Below, in pieces: positions 1-5,038 of a stretch of 5,381 bases of DNA. Source of the DNA: Actinoplanes liguriensis (GTDB lineage Bacteria; Actinomycetota; Actinomycetes; Mycobacteriales; Micromonosporaceae). Where the stretch lies: the NCBI GenBank assembly GCA_000715855.1, contig KL571419.1, positions 7,739 through 13,119 of the forward strand. Direction: 5' to 3'. The notes beneath the pieces are model-generated. The model saw only the letters and a program-made list of their open reading frames with translations. It ran no database searches and had not been told where the DNA came from. Each line of letters begins with the position of its first letter. The first letter of the stretch is position 1. A program made the translations under genes and the position numbers.

Positions 1-240
1 GGCGAGGTCCAGTTCGCCGCCGGACGCCACTTCGAGACCGTCACAGGCGGAGGCGAGCGTCTGTACGACGTCGGGGTGCCCGTTGGCCTTCACGGCGTAC
101 AGAATCGTGGTTTTCGGTGGTAAAGCGGCCCGCAGCCGGGAGACTGCCGTGCGCAGCGCCCCGGTGTCGTAGACGTAGGCGCAGGCCGGCGTCGCCAGGT
201 GGCGCAGCGCGTCGGCGATGTGTTTCGGCAGCTCAGCCAT
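1..240 (-). CDS. Fold-type III PLP-dependent decarboxylase (Orn/DAP/Arg decarboxylase family), N-terminal part, cut by window edge
   Basis: Eighty N-terminal residues are present and the rest lies beyond the left edge; the family usually has about 400 residues. The piece begins the alanine-racemase-like TIM barrel. It contains the ILYAVKAN motif, whose lysine (residue 51) would form the Schiff base with pyridoxal phosphate, followed by the GLEVASGGEL segment (about residues 69-76) typical of diaminopimelate/ornithine decarboxylases. The ATG at 240-238 is preceded by GGTGGAG about 10 bases upstream and overlaps the end of the preceding synthetase gene by 8 bases, so the genes are probably co-translated. 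Next to two NIS synthetases, a specialised siderophore enzyme is more likely than housekeeping LysA: SbnH (staphyloferrin B) and FslC (rhizoferrin) are related decarboxylases acting on citryl-amino-acid intermediates or on the amino acid. The family call is firm; the substrate is inference. Confidence 0.88.
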   Translation of the reverse strand, partial: MAELPKHIADALRHLATPACAYVYDTGALRTAVSRLRAALPPKTTILYAVKANGHPDVVQTLASACDGLEVASGGELDLA

Positions 241-1780
241 GCAGCGGGTTCTCCACCGGGAGGTAGATGTCGCCGTTGTCGGCGAGGCGCATGCGCACGA
301 GCGCCTTGTGCGGCACGGTCGGCGCGGTGAACGCGGCGTGGTCCTCGCGCGCCTCGGGCGAGTCGAGACCGTCGTAGGTCTCGTCGACGACGTCCCGGAT
401 GATCCGCCAGGCGGCGCGTTCGTCGAGGTCGAGGTGCAGGACGATCTCGCCGAGGTGGGCCTGGAACGCGGTGTAGCCGAGCTTGGCGCGCATCACCGCG
501 GGGTCGGTGGTGCCGACGACCGATCCCGGCCACAGGTCGACGTGGTGGCCGGCGGCGGCGAGGCGGGGCAGGTGCAGGCGCAGGCCGGCGAAGTCGCGCA
601 GGGCGAGCCGGTGCGGGCGGCCGTCGACGAAGGTGGGCAGGCAGTTCTGCAGGTGGGCTTCGAGGGCGACGCCGTGTGTGGCCAGGCGCAGCAGCGGCGG
701 GAGCAGCAGCTGGGCGTAATCGGTCAGCCAGGCGGCGGGGCCGCCGCCGTACCGGTTGATCAGCTCGCGCATGCGGTAGGGCAGGGCGCTGCCCGCGATC
801 GCCTCCTCGCCGGGCGAGAGGCGGCCGGTCAGGCCGTCGCGCAGGATCGCGGACAGGTCGCGGCCGGAGCCGGACGGGACGGCGGCGCCGGCGGTCTCGG
901 CCATCAGCAGCAGGGTGGGCTCGCCGGCGGCGAGGCGGTGCAGCAGGGTGGAGACGGCGGGGCCGTTGCGGGTGCTGGCGACCGAGATGCTGCGCCGGGT
1001 CGAGGTGACCTGGATGTCGAGGGAGACCTTGAGGTATTGGCGGGTGCCGTCGGCGGCCGCGGGCAGCAGCAGGGTGCGCAGGGCGGCGGTGGGGATCGCG
1101 TCCAGCTCGCCGTCGAGCGGGCGCAGGGTGCCGTCGGCGAACAGGTGCCGGTAGCGGTCCAGGACGAGGGTGTGCTGCCACGCGTGGACGGGCTGGGCGC
1201 GATAGCCGGCGGGCAGAGCGGAAATGTCCGGATATAACCCGCTCAGATCCTCGCCGACGTGCGCCGCATCGCGCACCGCGATGAATCGGACGGTGGTGTG
1301 GCCGGCTTCGAGATCGTGCTCGAGGACGTCACAGGTGTCCCACCCCAGGCGGGTACGGCCGCAGGGGTGCAGGTTGTGACCGGAAATGGCCAGCCGTTCC
1401 CCGGCGATCGCGGCCTCGTCGGCGTCGGTGCCGCGCGACGGCCCGGGCCGGGCGAGCGCGATCGCCAGATTGATCACCGCGTTGCGGATCTCGGCGGCGA
1501 ACCCGGGCGCGTCCAGATCGCCGAGCAGCTCCACCGGGTCGGCGACGCCGGAGCGCGCGAACTCCACCCGGTGGAACGCGTGCCGCGTCGCGTCCCGGTC
1601 GTCGGCGCTGGTCAGGCCCTCGCGGGCGAGCGCGCCCCGGAGTCTTCGCCCGACCGTGTCCGCCGCGTGGGGCAGATGGTCGAGGAAGCCGGCGACCAGG
1701 TGCGGCGCGTGGACGGCGAGCGCCGCCTGGGTGTGCGCGGCGGCCGCGGCGAGGCGGCCGGTGGTCAGGCTGGAGGTCAT
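233..1780 (-). CDS. IucA/IucC family siderophore synthetase (second of a tandem pair)
   Basis: A 515-residue NRPS-independent siderophore synthetase. The family adenylates a carboxylate, typically citrate or a citryl intermediate, with ATP and couples it to an amine or alcohol in the cytoplasm. Visible family blocks are DPVELLGDL...AEIRNAVINLA (81-106), GHNLHPCGRTRLG (134-146, the HP-x-x-K/R-x-R-x-G nucleotide/citrate loop), K251 with TSTRRS (259-264) and RNGP (271-274), ALEAHLQN (372-379), RDFAG (395-399), and the FhuF-like C-terminal part with K492 and an LPVENPL end. The ATG at 1780 lies in an ATGA overlap with the stop of the upstream paralogue, with only a weak GGCGG upstream, so translational coupling is likely. 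The protein is shorter than the usual roughly 580-620 residues, but all core motifs are present. Substrate and NIS type (A, B or C) cannot be assigned from motifs alone. Confidence 0.93.
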   Translation of the reverse strand: MTSSLTTGRLAAAAAHTQAALAVHAPHLVAGFLDHLPHAADTVGRRLRGALAREGLTSADDRDATRHAFHRVEFARSGVADPVELLGDLDAPGFAAEIRNAVINLAIALARPGPSRGTDADEAAIAGERLAISGHNLHPCGRTRLGWDTCDVLEHDLEAGHTTVRFIAVRDAAHVGEDLSGLYPDISALPAGYRAQPVHAWQHTLVLDRYRHLFADGTLRPLDGELDAIPTAALRTLLLPAAADGTRQYLKVSLDIQVTSTRRSISVASTRNGPAVSTLLHRLAAGEPTLLLMAETAGAAVPSGSGRDLSAILRDGLTGRLSPGEEAIAGSALPYRMRELINRYGGGPAAWLTDYAQLLLPPLLRLATHGVALEAHLQNCLPTFVDGRPHRLALRDFAGLRLHLPRLAAAGHHVDLWPGSVVGTTDPAVMRAKLGYTAFQAHLGEIVLHLDLDERAAWRIIRDVVDETYDGLDSPEAREDHAAFTAPTVPHKALVRMRLADNGDIYLPVENPLHG

Positions 1781-3150
1781 GCGTACACCGCCATGGGGTT
1801 GGGCTGGTGGGTCCAGATGTCGTCGAGCGGGTCGGCGGCGAGACGCATGGCAGTGGTCGCCTTGACCGCAAGTGGCTCGGTCATCAGCTCGGGGACGGCA
1901 CGCAGCCCGGCGGCGACGATCGCCCACAGCCGGCCCGGCTCGACGCCGTGATGTTCCGCGAACCCGTCGACGAGCTGGGCGGCGACGGTGCCGAGCGCGG
2001 CCGCCGCGACCTTGGTGCGCAGCACGACCGGGTCGTCGGTGAGCAGGTCGCCGTGCAGGTCGAGCCCGAGCGCGCGGTCGACGCGGACGCCGCCCAGATC
2101 GCGGTAGAGGATCCGCACCGGGTGGCCGTCGCGGAGCACGACCAGGGTGTTCTGCCCGTGTGCCTCCAGGGCGACGCCGCGGCGCAGCACGGTGGTCAGC
2201 GGCCCGAACAGCACCGCGGTCAGCTCCTCCAGCCATCGACAGGGGTCATCGACGATGTTCGGGAGATCAGAGGCGACGAGCCCCAGCGGTACGGCCGTTT
2301 CGCCCGGCCCGAGCCGCGGCGCGCGCCGCACGAGGTGGGCGAGGCGCCGGTCCGGCCCGTCGTCGGTGATCACCGCGCCGGCCTCGGTCTCGGCGAGGAT
2401 GTCGATCGGCAGGTCGGCCGTGATCCGGGTGAGCGCCTCGGAGAGGATCGGCCCGTTGTGCACGGCGGCGGGCGAGACCGTCCGCACGGCGGAGGTCATC
2501 TGCACGTCGACGGCGGTCTTGATGTGCGGGCCGCCGCTGACCGGCGCGACCGTGCGCAGCGACATCAACGGGCGCACCGGCCGGGTGGGGCCGGCGTCGG
2601 TCAGCCACGGGTAGCGGCGCAGCAGGCGGGCGGCCTGCCACGGGTGGGCGTAGAGGACCGGCTGGGCGGTGCCGTGCCAGCGCTCGGCGGGGACCCGCAG
2701 GCGGCGCAGGCGGATCACCGGGCGGTGCTCGGGCGCGTACGCCAGGACGTCCGCCACGGTCATCCCGGCGCGGGTCCGGCAGCAGGGGTGCAGCGGGTGC
2801 CCGTCGGTGGCCAGCTGCTCGATCCGGCCGAGCCCGTCGGGGTCGCCGGGCGCCGGGAGCACCCGGGGGACACGGTTCGCCCGGGCCAGGGCCAGGTTGG
2901 CGACGCTGTTGGCGATCTCGGCGACGAACGGCGTGCCGGGCCACAGTTTCGCGGCCAGCTCGATCGGGTCCATCTCGGCGAACACGGCACCCGGAAGAGG
3001 CTCGCGTCGGATCGCCAGCTCCAGCCGGCGCAGCACCGCCGCGCGTGCTCCCGGGAGTGCCGCATCGTAGCGTTCGACCAGGTCAGGCCGGAGGTTCTCG
3101 AGCGCGGCCCGGGTCTGCGCCGGGTCGGCGGTGGGGATGTCGTGCGGCAC
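1777..3150 (-). CDS. IucA/IucC family siderophore synthetase (first of a tandem pair, short form)
   Basis: A 457-residue NIS synthetase, paralogous to the next gene. Shared blocks in the same order are DPIELAAKL...AEIANSVANLA (61-87), GHPLHPCCRTRAG (117-129), K211-T with TSAVRT (219-224) and HNGP (231-234), ALEAHGQN (327-334), RDLGG (350-354), and a C-terminal KATTAMRL (430-437) ending near HQPNPM. It is clearly shorter than most family members, mainly at the N-terminus and in the C-terminal part, yet keeps the ATP- and citrate-binding motifs. The GTG at 3150 is chosen because homology begins soon after it and no better in-frame start lies upstream. The purine-rich GGTGGA abuts this codon, so it is not a normally spaced ribosome binding site. 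A later GTG at 3036 is the alternative. The gene heads the siderophore operon and ends in an ATGA overlap with the second synthetase. Family is certain; start is moderately sure. Confidence 0.9.
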   Translation of the reverse strand: MPHDIPTADPAQTRAALENLRPDLVERYDAALPGARAAVLRRLELAIRREPLPGAVFAEMDPIELAAKLWPGTPFVAEIANSVANLALARANRVPRVLPAPGDPDGLGRIEQLATDGHPLHPCCRTRAGMTVADVLAYAPEHRPVIRLRRLRVPAERWHGTAQPVLYAHPWQAARLLRRYPWLTDAGPTRPVRPLMSLRTVAPVSGGPHIKTAVDVQMTSAVRTVSPAAVHNGPILSEALTRITADLPIDILAETEAGAVITDDGPDRRLAHLVRRAPRLGPGETAVPLGLVASDLPNIVDDPCRWLEELTAVLFGPLTTVLRRGVALEAHGQNTLVVLRDGHPVRILYRDLGGVRVDRALGLDLHGDLLTDDPVVLRTKVAAAALGTVAAQLVDGFAEHHGVEPGRLWAIVAAGLRAVPELMTEPLAVKATTAMRLAADPLDDIWTHQPNPMAVYA

Positions 3151-3178
3151 TCCACCATTGTCGCCGTGATCGGCCGTA

Positions 3179-3215
3179 GTGTCCGTTCGGGGTTTCGCGG
3201 GGCGAGCGAGGACAC
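3179..3215 (-). promoter_or_regulatory. Possible leader hairpin upstream of the siderophore operon
   Basis: GTGTCC (3179-3184) and GGACAC (3210-3215) are inverted repeats. The adjoining GTTCG (3185-3189) can pair with CGAGC (3203-3207) with one wobble, leaving a two-base bulge and a GC-rich loop. If transcription of the operon starts in the AT-rich patch to the right, this would be an RNA hairpin about 29-65 bases before the GTG start. Chance pairing is plausible in DNA this GC-rich. Confidence 0.25.
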
Positions 3216-3287
3216 AGTGCCTCCGCGGCGTGTCGCGAATCCAGTTCACATATCCGATACATTCCGGGTCACTTGATTTTCCGAAGC

Positions 3288-3295
3288 GGAGGGGG
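3288..3295 (+). promoter_or_regulatory. Ribosome binding site of the FAD dehydrogenase
   Basis: GGAGGGGG, with its GGAGG core 8 bases before the GTG at 3301, is a strong Shine-Dalgarno sequence. It decides this GTG as the start; the FAD-binding DADVIVVGAG segment begins at residue 2. Confidence 0.8.
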
Positions 3296-3300
3296 TCGTC

Positions 3301-4290
3301 GTGGACGCGGACGTCATCGTCGTCGGCGCTGGACTGGCCGGACTGGTCGCGGCGCACGAGCTCACCACCGCCGGGAAGAAGGTGGCGCTGCTCGACCAGG
3401 AGAACGCGGCGAACCTCGGCGGGCAGGCGTGGTGGTCGTTCGGCGGCCTGTTCTTCGTCGACAGCCCCGAGCAGCGCCGCGCCCGGATCAGCGACAGCGT
3501 CGAGTTGGCGTGGAGCGACTGGCGGGGCAGCGCCGGCTTCGACCGGCTCGACGACGAGGACTCGTGGGCGGTGAAGTGGGCCCGGGCGTACGTGGAGTTC
3601 GCCGCCGGGGAGAAACGCTCCTGGCTCGCCGGGCTCGGGATGAGCTGGCTGCCGTTCGCCGGGTGGGCCGAACGCGGCGACCTGCGGGCGGGCGGGCACG
3701 GGAACTCGGTGCCGCGCTTCCACATCACCTGGGGGACCGGGACGGGCGTCGCCGAGCCGTTCATCGCGTCCGCGCGGCGGGCCGCCTCGGCCGGCCTGCT
3801 GGAGTTCCGGCACCGGCACCGCGTGGACGAGCTGGTCGTGGAAGGGGGCGCGGTTGTCGGCGTACGCGGAAAGCTGCTGAAAAATGACGACAGCGCGCGA
3901 GGAGTGTCGTCGAACCGCGAGGAGATCGACGATTTCGAGGTACGGGCGCAGGCCGTGATCGTGACGACCGGAGGGATCGGCGCCAACCACGACCTCGTCC
4001 GGCAGTACTGGCCGGAGCGGCTCGGCACCGCCCCCAAGTCGATGATCACGGGCGTGCCGCGGTACGTCGACGGCCGGATGCTCGGGATCGCGGAGGCCGC
4101 CGGCGCCCGCCTGGTCAACCGTGACCGGATGTGGCACTACACCGAGGGCATCCGCAACTGGGACCCGATCTGGCCCGCGCACGGCATCCGGATCCTGTCC
4201 TGTCTCTATGTGTATAAGAGACAGACCTGCGGACCACGCCCGACCTGGCCGAGCACGACCACTCCTGGTTCATCCTCACCCAGAAGATGA
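3301..4290 (+). CDS. FAD-binding dehydrogenase, 5' part of an artificially interrupted gene
   Basis: Genuine coding runs from the GTG at 3301 to about 4199 (roughly 299 residues). The frame to the stop at 4290 then continues through adapter sequence and out-of-frame sequence, so the last 30 or so residues are not real. The N-terminus is a dinucleotide-binding fold, VIVVGAGLAGLVAAHEL with GxGxxG at residues 9-14 and an acidic residue (D32) ending the second strand. LGGQAWWSFGGLFF (39-52), VIVTTGGIGANHDLVRQYWP (219-238) and YTEGIRNWDPIWPAHGIRIL (280-299) follow. These are typical of the roughly 550-residue putative FAD-binding dehydrogenases (FAD_binding_2, related to fumarate reductase and 3-ketosteroid delta-1-dehydrogenase). 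Members are soluble flavoproteins expected to oxidise or reduce a C-C bond; the substrate is unknown. Divergent from the siderophore operon, with no evident functional link. Confidence 0.88.
   Translation: MDADVIVVGAGLAGLVAAHELTTAGKKVALLDQENAANLGGQAWWSFGGLFFVDSPEQRRARISDSVELAWSDWRGSAGFDRLDDEDSWAVKWARAYVEFAAGEKRSWLAGLGMSWLPFAGWAERGDLRAGGHGNSVPRFHITWGTGTGVAEPFIASARRAASAGLLEFRHRHRVDELVVEGGAVVGVRGKLLKNDDSARGVSSNREEIDDFEVRAQAVIVTTGGIGANHDLVRQYWPERLGTAPKSMITGVPRYVDGRMLGIAEAAGARLVNRDRMWHYTEGIRNWDPIWPAHGIRILSCLYVYKRQTCGPRPTWPSTTTPGSSSPRR
4200..4224. other. Tn5/Nextera mosaic-end adapter remnant inside a gene (assembly artefact)
   Basis: The bases are CTGTCTCT (4200-4207) directly joined to ATGTGTATAAGAGACAG (4208-4224). 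The second piece is 17 of the 19 bases of the hyperactive Tn5 mosaic end used in Nextera tagmentation; the first is the start of its reverse complement. Together they equal the 38-base back-to-back mosaic-end junction with 13 central bases lost, leaving an 8-base inverted repeat around 9 bases. The preceding CTGTC (4195-4199) may be another scrap or genomic. The insert breaks the frame of an otherwise collinear conserved protein, and its translations (YVYKRQ, SMCIRDR, minus-strand SYTHRDR) are peptides I know as recurrent contaminants in sequence databases. A natural insertion element is very unlikely. Confidence 0.95.
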
Positions 4291-4907
4291 TCGAGAAGGA
4301 GTTCGCGCTCTCCGGCTCCGAACAGAACCCGGACCTGACCGCGAAGGATCGCAAGGCGTTCCTGCGCGACCGGCTGCTCGGCAAGGGCGCGCCGGGCCCG
4401 GTCGAGGCGTTCAAACAGCACGGCGCGGACTTCGTCGTCGCCTCCGATCTCGACGAGCTGATCGCCGGGATGAACAAGCTGACGCCGGCGCCGCTGCTGG
4501 ACGCGGCGCACGTGCGCGCGCAGATCGAGGCACGCGACCGGCAGCTGGCCAACAAGGTCACCAAGGACGCGCAGGTGCAGGGCATCTACAACTCGCGGCG
4601 CTACATCGGCGACAAGATCGGGCGCACGTCCGCGCCGCACCGGCTGCTCGACCCGGCGGCCGGGCCGCTGATCGGCGTGAAACTGCACATCCTGACCCGC
4701 AAGACGCTCGGCGGAATCCAGACCGACCTCGACTCACGGGCGATCGGCGCCGACGGCTCAGTGCTGCCCGGCCTGTACGCGGCCGGGGAGGTCGCCGGCT
4801 TCGGCGGCGGAGGGGTGCACGGCTACAACGCGCTCGAAGGCACCTTCCTCGGCGGCTGCATCTTCAGTGGTCGTGCGGCCGGCCGGCACGCGGCCCGATC
4901 GTTGTAA
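4287..4907 (+). CDS. FAD-binding dehydrogenase, 3' part of the same interrupted gene
   Basis: Genuine coding resumes right after the adapter, at about 4225, as LRTTPDLAEHDHSWFILTQK leading into the ATG at 4287, which is an internal methionine and not a true start. The frame is shifted relative to the 5' part. It continues through IEKEFALSGSEQNPDLT and NSRRYIGDKIG to the C-terminal flavin-contact segment GLYAAGEVAGFGGGGVHGYN (about 20-48 residues before the end) followed by ALEGTFLGGCIFSGRAAGR, ending with TAA at 4905-4907. That glycine-rich GEVAGxxGGGVHGYN block is the classic FAD-binding signature of this superfamily. The two halves sum to about 525 residues. Against roughly 550 for the family, about 25-30 codons are missing at the join, where relatives (from memory) carry a PGPSSLW...FPGFDTLG segment. 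In the real genome this is most likely one intact gene. Confidence 0.87.
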   Translation: MIEKEFALSGSEQNPDLTAKDRKAFLRDRLLGKGAPGPVEAFKQHGADFVVASDLDELIAGMNKLTPAPLLDAAHVRAQIEARDRQLANKVTKDAQVQGIYNSRRYIGDKIGRTSAPHRLLDPAAGPLIGVKLHILTRKTLGGIQTDLDSRAIGADGSVLPGLYAAGEVAGFGGGGVHGYNALEGTFLGGCIFSGRAAGRHAARSL

Positions 4908-4916
4908 CACCCCGGC

Positions 4917-4946
4917 CGGCCCGCGCCGGTTCACCGGTCCGGGCCG
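4917..4946 (+). terminator. Probable transcription terminator hairpin after the FAD dehydrogenase
   Basis: CGGCCCG (4917-4923) pairs with CGGGCCG (4940-4946). After a 2x2 internal loop, CCGG (4926-4929) pairs with CCGG (4934-4937) around a TTCA loop. It begins 10 bases after the stop codon. It lacks a T tract, as is common for GC-rich actinobacterial terminators, so the role is inferred from position and stem strength. Confidence 0.6.
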
Positions 4947-4968
4947 AATTGGCGGCCACCGCCTCCTT

Positions 4969-4986
4969 CGGCCCGGCACTGGGCCG
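4969..4986. repeat. Short inverted repeat in the intergenic region
   Basis: CGGCCC (4969-4974) and GGGCCG (4981-4986) are perfect inverted repeats separated by six bases. It may be a second element of a tandem terminator or simply a product of GC-rich composition. Confidence 0.35.
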
Positions 4987-4993
4987 GACTCCG

Positions 4994-5026
4994 CTGTCAC
5001 GGGGTTTGCCTGAGCAACCGTGACAG
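4994..5026. promoter_or_regulatory. Strong inverted repeat just upstream of the YbaB-like gene (operator, leader hairpin or terminator)
   Basis: CTGTCACGG (4994-5002) and CCGTGACAG (5018-5026) are perfect 9-base inverted repeats. Inside them TTGC (5006-5009) pairs with GCAA (5014-5017) around a CTGA loop, leaving only a three-base bulge, so 13 base pairs can form in 33 bases. It ends 12 bases before the next start codon and abuts its ribosome binding site. It could be a protein-binding palindrome, a leader hairpin affecting translation, or a read-through stop. The sequence does not decide between these. Confidence 0.5.
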
Positions 5027-5034
5027 AGGGGGAA
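5026..5034 (+). promoter_or_regulatory. Ribosome binding site of the YbaB-like gene
   Basis: GAGGGGGAA lies 4 bases before the ATG at 5039 (core GAGGGGG about 6 bases away) and supports that start. Its first base is the last base of the 9-base inverted repeat, so folding of the hairpin could affect ribosome access. Confidence 0.6.
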
Positions 5035-5038
5035 GTCG

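Larger units (their letters stand above)
3151..3300. promoter_or_regulatory. Divergent intergenic region, probable promoters for the siderophore operon and the FAD dehydrogenase
   Basis: This 150-base gap separates two genes transcribed away from each other, so both promoters should lie here or very near. The stretch 3238-3282 is the most AT-rich part of the neighbourhood and is the likely promoter core, but I cannot pick convincing -35/-10 pairs on either strand. It contains a short direct repeat, ACATATCCG (3248-3256) and ACATTCCG (3259-3266), flanked by GTTCAC (3244-3249) and GGTCAC (3267-3272). No match to the palindromic TTAGGTTAGGCTAACCTAA-like IdeR/DmdR iron box was seen, although siderophore operons of actinobacteria are usually iron-regulated. 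Confidence 0.4.

Noticed and set aside
218..1237. Long plus-strand open frame of 339 codons opposite the second synthetase
   Set aside because: Same reasoning: antisense to a conserved gene, with a repetitive Gly/Ala/Val/Gln composition produced by its codon pattern.
3179..3215. Riboswitch in the siderophore operon leader
   Set aside because: Only one modest stem is visible and nothing matches a known riboswitch core. It is recorded only as a possible hairpin.
1807..3276. Long plus-strand open frame of 489 codons opposite the first synthetase
   Set aside because: It is antisense to a well-supported IucA/IucC gene and has low-complexity Arg/Gly/Val/Asp composition typical of a GC-rich shadow frame, with no recognisable motif.
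3151..4182. N-terminal extension of the first synthetase through the whole open minus-strand frame to 4182
   Set aside because: It would run antisense through the FAD dehydrogenase. The extension has no family similarity, and IucA/IucC homology begins near the GTG at 3150.
4200..4224. A natural transposon end or target-site insertion, suggested by the 8-base terminal inverted repeat CTGTCTCT/AGAGACAG
   Set aside because: The bases match the engineered Tn5 mosaic end used in library preparation, there is no transposase or element body, and genomic sequence is missing at the join. An artefact explains everything.
3301..4907. A true pseudogene or programmed frameshift in the FAD dehydrogenase
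   Set aside because: The frame change coincides exactly with the adapter remnant. No slippery sequence or other decay such as extra stops is seen in either half.
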